Below the pieces are notes generated by a model. It searched no databases and was not told the DNA's origin. It saw nothing but the letters and a program-made list of their open reading frames with translations. From assembly GCF_003171515.1 (NCBI RefSeq), contig NC_089390.1, positions 8,684,274-8,748,273 on the forward strand: a DNA stretch of 64,000 nt, in the 5' to 3' direction. Within the stretch, counting starts at the first letter, position 1; each line of letters starts with the position of its first letter. Of this stretch, positions 47,001 to 57,400 are shown piece by piece. Source of the DNA: Pyrenophora tritici-repentis. Lineage: Eukaryota > Ascomycota > Dothideomycetes > Pleosporales > Pleosporaceae. Position numbers and translations under genes: made by a program.

Positions 47001-47447
47001 CCGCGTGGAATGTCCTCTAATCTGCTTTCCAAGAGTCGAGATGATCCTTCTTTCAACACTATTGCCTTGGACCTGGCATCCGATCTAGGGGATAATAACC
47101 TCAATCCTAACTTTGGTAACCTCAGTGGACTCCCTGCGTCTTTTACAACGCAATTCGAAATGGCTGCTCGCATGAAGGCACATGAGCTGGCGAAGGGCAG
47201 TGATAACGATTCGGAGTCAAACCGAATGAGCAGAATTATGCTTGCACGGATGACGACACTCGAAGAAGGCTTCCGCGACATGCTCCAGGAGGTCAAGGGA
47301 TTGAAGCAAGGAGAAAGCCAGATGGGTAGCCGAGGTACAGTATCACCGCCTCTGGAGCCCACGACGACTAAGAAGAAGGGTAAAGGCAAGAAGAAGAGTG
47401 TCAAGCGGGACAGTGATAGTGACAGGAAGATGGATTCCAGTCTATAA
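44049..47447 (+). CDS. YVC1: Vacuolar TRP-like cation channel Yvc1
   Basis: Calcium-permeable channel that releases vacuolar Ca2+ on osmotic or oxidative stress. Exons 44049-44277 and 44338-47447 encode 1,112 residues. The 60 nt intron keeps frame; splicing joins FSPQVL to DRIPIYNTTHAIRI, the conserved start of the cytosolic N domain. Membrane segments run from about residue 335 (MFSTMSFAIMLALFLAVLV) to about 640, with the pore region near FQLVMGFTPAAWDLWGEMN and the last helix LFLFICHFLIVTILITVLTNSF. The C-terminal 450 residues are charged and disordered, much longer than in yeast Yvc1, with short acidic clusters (EEEEPDMDTAEAMEE). Confidence 0.92.
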   Translation: MFASFFSSKSRRPSETTPLLAAIDRYRRRHNGEDSDADDNEPGAAGQYDGEDEEEYEDEDRQRDGPLLPVFSPQVLGRRKPYTTIFNPLALMNNPTDRIPIYNTTHAIRIILVQRCETTLSWDQLRSPQVSQFLVKPIQQQLRSDQFSRGLLYCLLANCLQFKKEGEENPGNVGVSKTRALICELLAMRLLKEYSTRELIDALSYDFDPLQGLVVSGRGNATPGGANWSRQAPRSARISALEIAIRAQAKKFLAHPLVVRQLEAIWAGTIVFHSAADNLHRKPDSSQEPGHNAPGNTTPRRGPSRRMSPTKPAPPLPPPQSLLRRTVTLYDPHEASLFKLSRLRVPRYRNMFSTMSFAIMLALFLAVLVEKSDDITALEVLFWFWSAGYMLDEVVGFSEQGFGLYIMSVWNAFDLGILLMFMAYYILRLYGILMPDVSRHTVAAMAYDVLGSTAVLLFPRLFSALDHYRYFSQLLIAFKMMAMDLVAILVLIVISCSGFFVAFSLAFKRELGASDAAYAIFQLVMGFTPAAWDLWGEMNFLGKTLLALFLFICHFLIVTILITVLTNSFMAVVKNADEEHQFLFAVNTISMVKSDALFSYIAPTNIIGWLLIPLKYTMPFKKFLRMNRLVIKLTHLPILFLIFIYERVLLSHLSYGPTDLVEQRGRADTKAPVPAFSIRGATELFSPRLREPSVTTFQKDQALEEVFRRPYRDPSFQASPRYPAPRRNSGNVVSDWMKKMGDDDENTPPQDDSRSVLDRLEGRNRPYLRRTKTVGQTRRKHPLAATRTVVSDPDDAMTPFTGIAEEEEPDMDTAEAMEEVPQQTDADGDDEDDQADTDQQITPRVNQGQKENKRPKTGYESSEDEFFQPPMGPPPRPQPRTPAIVPSLSGSSFKAKEPMSPGKKRAKPGHNRNTSTGTILFSPVKETVNVSRPVSPEKRPKTGNRSGAATPGRIDASSGTGTRTPKLRAPAASGAASRPRAIMPPRGMSSNLLSKSRDDPSFNTIALDLASDLGDNNLNPNFGNLSGLPASFTTQFEMAARMKAHELAKGSDNDSESNRMSRIMLARMTTLEEGFRDMLQEVKGLKQGESQMGSRGTVSPPLEPTTTKKKGKGKKKSVKRDSDSDRKMDSSL

Positions 47448-48805
47448 GACGTGGAATAGATGGATGCATTGCATAGTTACGGTGTTTTGTGGGCATTTGT
47501 ATGGTTTATGTTTTTCGGGTTGGCATTTTGCTTCAGCGATACCCCAGGGGTTGTCGAGACTGATTCCGGTGTTGGGTTCAGTATGCATTATGCACGCCTC
47601 ATTTTTGTATTATCAGTATCGCTCCAAAGCATGATGGTAATTTCTAGTCCAATACAGTGGTATTGCGAGTCTGCCTATGTGGAAGGTGAATAGGCCAGCT
47701 AGAAGTTGCGGTTGCTTGCAAACTAAGGAGGTTGCATCTTCACCTACTATGGTGCACTGGAACCATCAATTGCTTATCATGATTTAAACCCACATGCATA
47801 CGCACATGAAGACAGTCTATGTAAGAGTTGCAGTCTAGAATAGTGTCCCCTGAACATCATCCACCACAGCCCCAAAATTACCCCTACCATAGACGCAAGA
47901 ACACGCGTGTGCGTGTGCGCAAACTCTCTCCATGCCCTGCAGCAACCGGCTCCCAGCTAACACAAGCCCTGCGCAACAGGCCTACCGAGCGAGAATCTAG
48001 TATTCCGAAGAAAAAAGAGTGGAGTACATGGGATCAGCTCTTCTTTTTCTTCAATAAATGCATGTCCACGCAATTCCTCTCCTTAGACACACTAATATTA
48101 TGTGTGCAACTATTGCTATACTTGTCGGCTATCTGCAAGCCATGGCAATGTTTTCTAAAATTAAAGCGGCAAGCCCACAGCCCACCAGTCGTCCGCCCAG
48201 AGTAAACTAGACGGATCTGGAACGCAGAGGAAAAGTGGGGTGCTGCTACTGCTTGTTGTACGGTACTGGGCAGGGCGAGTGGTTGCTCTGCATATGGAAT
48301 CTGACGTCGACTTGGGGTCAAGGCTGCATCCTGTAGCTTGCCGTGACGCGCGCTCTTTTCCCCACAACAAACCAAGGCCACGATCGCTGGGGCGGACGCA
48401 GGGGGAAAGCCTGGCACACATCGGGCGAGGACAGCCATCGGTCCGGCGTCTCTTGTAGCTCCAGAGTTTCGTAGTCGGTTTGCTTTGTGGAGTATGCATT
48501 GCATTAAGAGTTGATCCGTGTGATTTGAGCTGTTTAAACAGTTGCTGTCTCGCCCTTTCCCTTTCATTTTACCTTCTTTGCTATACAGAGTTGACATACT
48601 ACTTGCACCTCCACCCGCACTTGCATTGAGAGAATCAATTTCCCCCGCAATTCGACGTCTTGAGACGGATACCAGTTTATACTTTACCCCGCAAAACACA
48701 CTATCTAAGCTTGTACCGGTATCTCGACAAAAGCTGTTACCTACACTCGTTCTCTCTACAAGCAAAAAAAAGCAATTTATAACAACAGCTTCAACAAGCC
48801 AAACC
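47448..48805. other. Intergenic stretch
   Basis: 1.36 kb between YVC1 and the next plus-strand gene. A minus-strand frame crosses it (48034-49485), but this is the antisense shadow of the following gene plus noncoding DNA. No repeat or RNA gene recognised. Confidence 0.45.
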
Positions 48806-49455
48806 ATGGCGTCCATGAAGAAAGCACCCAGCCAAGAGGGTAAGAAGCCAGCAAACCCACCCCTCTCGCATCTATCAAACCCTCTCCTAACAAGACCCGC
48901 CACAGAAATTGCAAACACGCTCGGCAACCTCGAAATCTCCACCTCGCACCCGCAAAAGACTGCGCAAAAGCCAAAGTCCAAGCCCGTAGCAGACAGCTGG
49001 GATCTAGACGACGACGCCCAAAGCGGCTCCGATACGGAAACCGAACAAGTCACGACATCAAAAAACAAAGCAGATTCCCCCCCACGAGGCTCTCCAACCA
49101 ATCTCCACCACCGACTCGCGCGACCTGCCACCGAACCCCCCCACCACCAACGCCCGCTTCGCCCACGCAGTTTGAATACCCGGATACGACTGCGCCGTAT
49201 AGCCTCAGCAGCGAGGGGCCAAGGAGTCGTGGGGCGGGTAGTCCAGATAAGAGGCCCGAGAAGACGACGGCGGTTGCAGGGAGGCTTATTGCGGGCGCGT
49301 TGGGGGTCAGAGCACCGAAGAGGACAGATGAGGAGAGGGAGTATGATCGTGTTATGAGGGATAAGGAGAGGAAGCGGAGGGCCGAGGAGAAGGAGAGGGA
49401 GAAGAGGGAGACGGAGGCTAGGGAGGCGAGAAAGAAGGCTGTTTGGGATGATTAG
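48806..49455 (+). CDS. Conserved fungal protein of unknown function, frame disrupted
   Basis: The first part (48806 to about 49080) reads MASMKKAPSQEG, then TEIANTLGNLEIS and SKPVADSWDLDDDAQ. The second (about 49084-49455, another frame) reads PPPTPASPTQFEYP, then RPEKTTAVAGRLIAGALGVRAP and a charged helix ending RKKAVWDD. Both parts look like one conserved ascomycete protein that I recall only as uncharacterised. The frames switch at a run of seven C at 49077-49083; one more C would join them. An alternative is an intron at 49049-49170, in phase but with a weak GTCACG donor, which would remove the proline-rich stretch. The C terminus is a strongly charged coiled-coil. Role unknown. Confidence 0.65.
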
Positions 49456-50150
49456 GCTGGGTTTGGTTGTGGTGGTAGCTAGCATTGGGTATGAGACGTA
49501 GGGTTTTGTGAGTGTTGTACTGTATATATTGTTTGCATGAATGTATAAATTAGTCTACGGGGAACAGAATGATTTTATGCAAATAATTCATGGTAAGGCC
49601 CTTGTATCGCTATAGAAGCATTGATCTAGGTCACCCTGCGCTATCATGTACGGGTGATATGTAGCCAAACCAATCTTCACATCCGCTAGAACCATACGTG
49701 TCCATGCGACGGTGGTAAAGCGTACCTTACCTCAACTCACACGTGAGTTTCGCCACCAAATGGTCTTTCCACACCATTCCTGGCGACGAACAATTCATAT
49801 GATCTGGATAATGTCACTCATTGCTCCTACACAGCGCGTGGAAAAGTTTGAAGAGTATGATGTAAATTCAATCATGTCCGTATACAGCGCGCCCGCCAGC
49901 AACTGACGAAGATACAAAGATGCCGCACGATGCGGCCTTGCTAATACCGTGACGCCAGAACCCGTGATATCCGTATCAGAAAGCAAAAAAAACCGTATCT
50001 CTTTTCCGCCATCTCCACCACTGAGAGCTTCCATCTCTTGATAGGGGGGTTCGAGAGGTTGCGGGTATGTAAGGTGACTGCCTAGCCGCCGCTCGTCCAA
50101 GTGTGCAAAGTTTTGTACCGAGCTTGAACAACGTGGCCGTCCTTGGTTCG
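49456..50150. other. Intergenic, convergent 3' ends
   Basis: 695 bp between the unnamed conserved gene and the SUMO gene, which are tail to tail. No gene or repeat seen. Confidence 0.5.
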
Positions 50151-50518
50151 TCAGCAGCCACCAATCTGCTCCGAGTGAACTTCGAGGGTGTCGCCGTCCT
50201 GCATCTCGAGCTGTGAGGTGTTAGTGAATTTTTCACAAAAAAAATCTGACATGGACAGCCGAGGGCTGCGGCTCTACTACGTACCGTGTCTGGGTTGTCC
50301 GTAGCTGTCACGCGCTGACCATCGAACAAGAATCGTACGCTTGAGATATTCTTGCCCTGGCGATCGCAGAAGGCATTCATGAGCTTCCCGAGCGCTGTGG
50401 TGCGCTTGATCTTGAAGAAGACTTCGTTGTTGTTGTCGGTCACCTTGATGTTAAGGTGCTCGCTCTGACCGCCATCTTCGGGCTTCTGCTGCATATTGGG
50501 GGATCCACCGTCCGACAT
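50151..50518 (-). CDS. SMT3: Ubiquitin-like modifier SUMO (Smt3/Pmt3)
   Basis: Small protein joined to lysines of nuclear and other targets. Exons 50518-50285 and 50210-50151 (74 nt intron) give 97 residues; an ATG two codons upstream at 50524 is also in frame. The N-terminal tail is flexible. The beta-grasp fold reads HLNIKVTDNNNEVFFKIKRTTALGKLMNAFCDRQG, then FLFDGQRVTATDNPDT, and after the splice LEMQDGDTLEVHSEQIGG. The di-glycine is followed by a single cysteine, so a SUMO protease must remove one residue for activation. The Pogo element 2 begins 317 bp upstream. Confidence 0.96.
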
Positions 50519-50834
50519 GTTCATAGTATTCTGGGGTGTATAGCTAAGTGATTAAGGGGTTGCGGAAAGGCTGGCGGAGGCTGTCGCAACGTCGGTCGGC
50601 TGTGAGAATGTGCAGTGGACGGGACAGCAACAAATTGCCGCGGGGAGACTGCTTTATATGGTGCGGATATAGTCGTACCTTAATACCGGCGCTTTTGTTG
50701 CAAACTAATTTGGGTAATAGGGAGGCTTTCGGGGCTTGAGACAGACGCGTCGAGGTTTTGTAGCAGCTGTGGCAACGCGTGAAGATAGTGTGAAGGAGGA
50801 AGGCGCAATCGTGAGGTGGGAGCACTGATATTTA

Positions 50835-50885
50835 ACGTGTCCGTGCACCTCATGCCCGGATTCATCTCATGCCCCGCCGAACACC
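50835..50885. repeat. Left terminal inverted repeat of Pogo element 2
   Basis: 51 bp pairing with 52893-52942, two mismatches near base 17-18 and one extra C near base 44. Confidence 0.92.
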
Positions 50886-50933
50886 GACGCGTGTCTCAAT
50901 ACTACAACTTTGACGCGCAATAACTCCACAACT

Positions 50934-52790
50934 ATGGCTCCGATTGATGAAGCGATTGCAGATTTAGAATCGCGCGATCCAGGAGAGAAATTCACATTAA
51001 AAGAAGTTGCTGAAAAATGGGGGGTTAACCGCTCAACGCTAGGGCGAAGATGGAGGCGCGTGACAGGGCCTAGGAGCGATGGATACGCTCAGCAGCAAGC
51101 TATCGGCCCACAACAAGAGTTAGAGCTTGTACGATATATCACTAAGCTCACTAAGCAAGGCCTACCTCCTACAAGAGAGATGATCAGGAATTTCTCATCA
51201 GAAGTAGCCCATCAGCAGCTCAGCGAGAGCTGGGTTACTCGCTTCATTAACCGACACGAGATCTATCTTATCTCAAAGTGGACCACCGCCATGGATCGTA
51301 CGCGCCACCTGGCTGATTCTGAGTCAAAGTATAGACTCTACTTCGAGCTGCTGCACCAGAAGATCACCGAATACCACCTAGAGGCTCGAGATATATACAA
51401 TATGGATGAAAAGGGCTTCCTTATTGGTATGATAGGCAGGAGTAAGAGGATATTTAGCAGGCGTCAATGGGATAAGAAAGAGGTTCGAGCATCTCTCCAG
51501 GATGGATCACGCGAGTTTCTGACACTCCTGGCCTGCTGCTGCGCCGATGGGAGCTCGCTGCCTCCAGCCCTTATCTACGCAGCTAAAAATGGAGCCATAC
51601 GATCGAGTTGGGTGGAGGATATTAAGGCAGGAGAACATGAGGTCTTTGTCTCATCATCTCTAACAGGCTGGTCAAACAATGACGTAGGCCTAGCTTGGCT
51701 AGAGCAGGTGTTTGATCGCTATACAAAGCAGCGATCAGGGAGATGGCGATTGCTCATCCTTGATGGCCATGGATCTCACCTCACGATGGAGTTTATCAAG
51801 TACTGCGATCGCCATAGGATCCTCCTCATGATCCTTCCTCCCCATTCGACTCATACGCTCCAGCCGCTCGATGTAGTGCTGTTCAAGCCACTCTCTCAAG
51901 CCTACTCCAACGAGCTCACTAACCATCTCTACAAGGCTCAAGGCCTCATTCCAATTAAGAAAGGAGACTTCTTCCCACTCTTCTGGAGAGCTTGGCAGGC
52001 CTCGTTTAAGCAATCAACTATATTAAAAGCGTTTGAAGCTACTGGTATATGGCCAATAGATCCCAACGTTATCCTTCGTAGATTTGCCAGCACGCCAGAA
52101 GCTGAGAGAAGCTCATCTTCAGGGCTCTCTGATCATGACTGGAGAAAGCTCGATCGGTTAGTACGAGCTGCTGTCAATGATAGCCATCAGTATGAGGCAA
52201 GAAAGCTGCGCTCAAGCGTTCACCATCTCTCTGTGCAGTATAAGCTTTTACAGCATGAGAACGAGGGCTTAAAGGAGGCTCTTCAACATAAAAAGAAGCA
52301 TAAGAAGAAGGGCAAAGCTCTTGACCTTCAACAGCGCCAGGAGTATCACGGTGGCTCTGTCTTCTGGTCTCCTCGCAAGATACGCGAGGCTCGAGCTAGA
52401 GAAGTAGTACGGGAGCGAGATAAGATAGAGGAGAAACTCCAAAAAGCACAGGCCAAGAAGCAGCGTGAGGAGTTTCAACTGCAGCGTCAAGTTAAGCTCG
52501 AGGAGAAGCGTGTAGAGAGGCAGAGGCTCAAGGAGATAAGGGAGCTTGAGCGAGCTGAGAAAGCAGCTGAACGCGCGCGCAAAGTTGAAGCTCAACACCA
52601 GAAAAAAGCCACCCAACAAGCTCAACAACGCAAGCGTAAAGCCTCAAGAGCGCCCTCTTCTAAGAACAAGCGTCAAAAACGAGCGATGGAGGATAGAGCT
52701 CGCGATAGAGTTGCATCTCCTCCATCGCCTCCACCACCAAAGACCACATCACGTGGCCGCAACGTCAACCTCCCACAAAAATTCAGATAG
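50934..52790 (+). CDS. Pogo/Fot1-family transposase, intact
   Basis: DDE/D transposase that would excise and insert this element at TA sites. 618 residues from the ATG at 50934 (MAPIDEAIAD). An N-terminal pipsqueak HTH (KFTLKEVAEKWGVNRSTLGRR) is followed by a CENP-B/Tc5-type HTH (about 60-125, ending SWVTRFINRH), then the catalytic core with Asp158 (NMDEKGF), Asp277 (LDGHGSH) and Asp313 (LQPLDVV). The last two are separated by 35 residues, the Pogo DD35D layout. After residue 400 come a lysine/arginine/glutamine-rich coiled coil and a basic tail, probably nuclear-localising. No stop or frameshift is seen, so the protein could be functional. Confidence 0.96.
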   Translation: MAPIDEAIADLESRDPGEKFTLKEVAEKWGVNRSTLGRRWRRVTGPRSDGYAQQQAIGPQQELELVRYITKLTKQGLPPTREMIRNFSSEVAHQQLSESWVTRFINRHEIYLISKWTTAMDRTRHLADSESKYRLYFELLHQKITEYHLEARDIYNMDEKGFLIGMIGRSKRIFSRRQWDKKEVRASLQDGSREFLTLLACCCADGSSLPPALIYAAKNGAIRSSWVEDIKAGEHEVFVSSSLTGWSNNDVGLAWLEQVFDRYTKQRSGRWRLLILDGHGSHLTMEFIKYCDRHRILLMILPPHSTHTLQPLDVVLFKPLSQAYSNELTNHLYKAQGLIPIKKGDFFPLFWRAWQASFKQSTILKAFEATGIWPIDPNVILRRFASTPEAERSSSSGLSDHDWRKLDRLVRAAVNDSHQYEARKLRSSVHHLSVQYKLLQHENEGLKEALQHKKKHKKKGKALDLQQRQEYHGGSVFWSPRKIREARAREVVRERDKIEEKLQKAQAKKQREEFQLQRQVKLEEKRVERQRLKEIRELERAEKAAERARKVEAQHQKKATQQAQQRKRKASRAPSSKNKRQKRAMEDRARDRVASPPSPPPPKTTSRGRNVNLPQKFR

Positions 52791-52892
52791 TACAAGTTAA
52801 TCGCAAGTATCTAATTACTGCAATGCTATGTTTTTATTAATATTAAGCTATTGTGTGGTGTTGTACAGCTTCAAATTTGAGATCGCTAAGAT

Positions 52893-52942
52893 GGTGTTCG
52901 CGGGGCATGAGATGAATCCGGGCACAAGGTGCACGGACACGT
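52893..52942. repeat. Right terminal inverted repeat of Pogo element 2
   Basis: 50 bp partner of 50835-50885, followed by the TA duplication. Confidence 0.92.
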
Positions 52943-53140
52943 TAGTGGGGTCTCGCTCTCAAAGCATTGGCCGTTTCTAGCCAACCGGCTTCACCTTCAC
53001 CACTTGCTTTGTGGTAGCCTTTACCTACACCCACGAAAACTGTTTGCTATACCTAAAGCCACAGTATCGCTGCCCTTTCCGTGTTTGCTTTAGTATCACA
53101 AACTTGTCTTGCCGGTTGCAGCTGTTCGGTTTTTCTAGTC

Positions 53141-53538
53141 ATGGTACGCTCATGATGTCACTGTTATAGAGTTGTCTGGCAGCATCAGATTGACAACCCT
53201 CAGGGCGAGCTGAGTAAAGACCTAAAGACGGATCCACCATGTCATCCTAGAGCATGTGCAATCCAGAGTATGTGTTTTGGAGATTATTACCACTGTGTCA
53301 TCTAATGCAGATGAATAGACTGCATTCAGAAGAACAATTACAATGAAGAAAAGTGTAGAAAAGAGGTCGACGCACTATACGAATGCTGCAACGCCTTCTA
53401 CAAAGAGCAAGGAGAGAATGCCAGTACAGTGAGCTGTCCGAAATATACGCTTCTAAAGTGCGTTCAATCCGCTCCGCGTTTGCATTTCTAACAAGTCCCA
53501 GACTGAAGATGGATCAACGCGCTAAAGGCATCTCATGA
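53141..53538 (+). CDS. CMC4: Twin CX9C mitochondrial protein Cmc4
   Basis: Small intermembrane-space protein of the CHCH family linked to respiratory-chain assembly. Four exons read by eye: 53141-53143 (ATG alone), 53189-53267, 53319-53457 and 53502-53538, giving 85 residues. The twin motifs are CHPRACAIQNC and CRKEVDALYEC, each CX9C, followed by NAFYKEQGENASTVSCPKYTLL and a basic LKLKMDQR ending, closely matching fungal Cmc4. All splice sites are GT...AG, with introns of 45, 51 and 44 nt; the last contains CTAAC. The start is the weakest part: the exon 2 frame has an upstream stop and no ATG, so a start-codon-only exon, or another upstream exon, is needed. The core domain assignment is secure. 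Confidence 0.82.
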
Positions 53539-54427
53539 ACTTATGTAACCCTTGACCCGACTTACATAGGGGACACATGTACTTTTAGTATCTTTGTACA
53601 CTAGACAACAACCTCCAGGGCCTGGATTGCGTGGAGGAGCGTGGCAAAAGAGTCGGTAGCATGCGCAAAACTTTCAAGTATCAAATAATCGAAACAAGCT
53701 GAACAGCCTACAATTCCCTGAAGCCACATTTCTCTTCATGAGATTGCGAAAGCTTACACGGCGAGCTGGCGAGACATGACCATCAAAGGCATTGGCATTG
53801 CATCGCGGAGGTAGAGTTGGTACCCGTACGAAACGCTGCGATGATTAGGATTGGAGCACCTCACCGGCTTTTGCACGCATTCGACATGAGATGTCCAGGT
53901 ACATGATGCTGACAGGCCCCAGCTTTGGCATTTACGCGTTTTTGCTTCTGCTGTATAGCTCTGTATCCACAACACGGTTAGGTCAGGCCTCAATTCACGC
54001 TACAAGAGGATGTCGTCCAAAGGAATGTAACACTTGCTTTCTCGTCCGCACTGTCAAACCCCACGAGGGAGTCCAGCCAGGTTACCAGGAAGTGTGTTAA
54101 TCTTGGATAGCATGAGCGCGTAGATAGCCACTGAAATTGACTTTACGAGACTCTATGTAGCATATCCTGGTTGATACATTGTGAAGAACTAACAGAGAGC
54201 AACGCGCAGATTTTTGTAGGTACCGCTAGCGCCGACTCAGCTTGGCGACGCGCTAGCGGGCAGGAGCGTCCGGGCGCGACCTCTGTTTTGTGATGGGGTT
54301 GGGGCTGGCAACCACGAGCTTCGCAACCCCAATGCGCCATTGGGGATACAGCCCCTTCACTCTCTTCTGAGCCCATCCCATCCATCTCATTTTGGTACAT
54401 TCCAACTTCCTTCATTCAACCACCAAG
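53539..54427. other. Intergenic stretch
   Basis: 890 bp between CMC4 and NUP84. Short frames only; the last part must hold the NUP84 promoter. Confidence 0.5.
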
Positions 54428-57400
54428 ATGATGCCACGGTCCTTGTCGCGCCAGTCGCAGTCGACTGCAGCCCAGGTAAGTTAGCAACTAGACTTTATTG
54501 CGCCCTGCACAGCTTCAACCTAGCGCAGATTGATGCTGATACTATACACCAGTCTCAGAATGGAAATATGCCCTCTTTTGGATACCCGCGAGTTAGCAAC
54601 GGCGCAACCCCGAACGACCCTCTACAACCTCTGCGCGCAATGGCTGATCGTGTCGGGAAAGAGGTGGAAAAGTTCGCCGAGCGTGTCGACCACTGGCATA
54701 CTCATGGCAACGAGTCGAAAAAGACAAAGTACCAGACGACTGTCAAATTGGTCGGAAGGTTCCAGGACGTTGCTGAAATGCATGTTAAGGAGCTGAAACG
54801 AACAACCGAAGCAGAGAACAAGGGAACTCTGAACAGAAGCGTTCGGAGACAGATTCAGAATATGGCAGATGCTTCAGACAACGCGGGCCAGAATGTCTTT
54901 GCCCAATCCTCCCAGTCCGCTATGCCGTCCTTCGAGTCCTCCAGCACCCCCGTATCTGCAAACGTCCGCGAGTTGCGCGAGTGGCAGGCAGAGCTTGCGA
55001 CGTGGAAGCTGCTGAAACTCGTCATCGAACATTACCACTCTGAGCCGGGTACTGACGTGGCCGCGGAGAAGGCGGCACGATTAGAGGCGGTGGGGGAGCA
55101 TGCACGCTATGGCAAAAACAGCGAGATTTGGGATCGGTTTCTATTCGAGGACGACCAGGCGAAAGAGAAGGCCCTCGTTCTTCGCTGGCTGGAACAGACG
55201 GCGCGGGATAGCGAGAGCGATATCAAGGCAATTATCACTGGGCTGGAGGAACACTCTGGAAAGGGCGTACATACCTGGACAAGCGGTTGGCTCGAAACCA
55301 AGTCGAAGATCAAGCAGGCAAAGCGCATGGAGGGTACAGAACAGCCTCTCAAGCCCATCGACTCCAACATCAAGACTACGGACAGAACTGCAAATCTCGT
55401 TACCCAACTGGACCCAGACGCTCCGTCGAGGCAAAAACGTGCACTTGAGAAGAGCGACGAATACTACGAGCGCTCGCTTTGGATGGTTGCCTACGAGATG
55501 ATGCGACGTGGACTGCCCTGGAAGACCATTATGGACTGGTGCTACGAGCGGAATGAGTCGTGGCGAGGCTTCAGTATTGGGGCGGCGTACGAGGGCCATC
55601 CAGAACATGGCCCAAATGTCGCTGGGCCAACTGTTGGCTACATGTTCCGTCGCATGTGCTTCTACGCAGCAAGAGGCGCTCGGATACCTTACGAAGGCGC
55701 TGTCTACGGTTTACTCAGTGGAGACCTGAAACAAGTGCAGGCGGTTTGTCGATCCTGGGATGACCATTTGTATGCGCACTACAATGCCCTTTTACTGTCA
55801 CGATTCGACCTATATCTGCAAAAGAACCATCCGAAGCGCGTGCCGGAGAGCTTGGCTCGGAAATTTCTCTTCCAAGACGCTGTCGCCAACATTGGAGACT
55901 GGGAGACATCGCCGCAGAAGGTGATTGGACTTCTAAAAAAGGACAGAAGCACGGCGAGCCAATCGTGCTCTCCTATCAAACTCATCCAAGGTGCACTCAT
56001 TGGCAAAGACACAGATGAGCTGATGCTCAAGGTCGGCGTTGCTCTTGCAGACATGTTTGAGAACGATGACCGTCCCCACAGTCTGATCATACACCCCGAC
56101 TCACTGGAGGAAGACCGGGGCCCAAAGCCTGTGGGGCAAGAGCGAACATACCAAGCGGAGCACTACTACAAGATCCTCGCCAAGGATCCTCATGCCTTTC
56201 GCATACTGGTACATCTCTTCATCGTCCTTCGCAATGGACTACACACAATGTTTGATGATACACATCAAGACAAGGCGTTCCTCGCCACGGAGAACGTCAT
56301 TGCTGCTTACATTGAATTCTTGCGCCTCACGAAGCGGTTTGATGCGATTCCTCTGTACGCAGCGCAACTTCTCGAAGAGCGAGCATCTTACACGCTGGCG
56401 CGAGTTCTTCCCGATATCAAGAACAGTTCGGAGCAGCAACACTCTATATCTTTGATGGAAGCATACAGGATCGACGTCATCCAAGTAGTCTCCCAGAGCT
56501 TCACATTTGCTGCCCGGGATAGTGGTTTCACACACTTCACCAAAGAAGGCTACAGTGTCATCACAAACCCCATCAACCGTTTCGATATTCTAGAAGATGT
56601 CGAGAACGCTCAGGATCGCATGTTGTGGCCTGGTGTTCGCGTCAAGAAGACGTTTGACGGTGCAGTCATTAGTCCACAAGACGAGATCATTATCAATGCA
56701 CTGCAGTGGTACAACTACATTGGGAAGGATTGTGAACATACGTTTGAGCACTTGAACAACGGACTGACCATATTCTTGCGTAAGTAGTGTCCAATTGCGA
56801 ATCTGAAGATTTACTAATATGCTACATAGTCAACGGTCGTATCGCTGCTGCTGAGAAAGTCATTAGCGATCTCAGCGTGGAGTCACTATCACTATCGCGG
56901 ACAGAGGCTCTACTCGGCTACCCCTTTGACTTCATGACTTCAGGGACAGAAGAACAGGACGAACGCCAACTCCACGAGCATCGCGATAACCTATCCACAG
57001 CCGCACGAGCTGCTGCCATCCCACTGGCACAGCTACCTGATGCAGATCATCACAGAGAAATGGTCCTTTACTTGCGGAAAAACAGCTCGTCATACTACGA
57101 TCTCCAGCAAATCGTCCGTCTACTTGTCCTTTTCCGTGAATGGCGTGAGGAAGAAGAGGCGCTTATACAGTGAGTCACTCCTATCCATTTTCTACCAGGT
57201 CGCCCCTACTGACAACGCAAAGATTTCGTCGCGAAATTCTGAAAGAGCCCACGGCCGCAAAGTCTAAGCCTGACACGCAACATACGAAGGAAGTCCTGGA
57301 CTCTATCACATCCATCTTCGACACCCTAATACCATCCATCAGTGCATCTGTCGCTTCTGACCCGCATTACCTAACAGAGCAAACCTGGGAGTTGATGAAG

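Larger units (their letters stand above)
50835..52942 (+). mobile_element. Fot1/Pogo-type DNA transposon, 2,108 bp, apparently intact
   Basis: Bounded by imperfect inverted repeats of about 50 bp (50835-50885 and 52893-52942) starting ACGTGTCCGTGCACC, with TA duplications at 50833-50834 and 52943-52944. The arms differ at two adjacent bases and one single-base indel. It contains one uninterrupted transposase gene. The repeat tip resembles that of the element at 6287-8386 (ACGTGTCyGTGC), but the rest differs, so the two are related families rather than copies. Confidence 0.95.

Noticed and set aside
46649..47404. Minus-strand frame of 251 codons
   Set aside because: Antisense of the Yvc1 C-terminal tail.
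48034..49485. Minus-strand frame of 483 codons
   Set aside because: Low-complexity antisense of the conserved plus-strand gene plus noncoding DNA; no domain visible.
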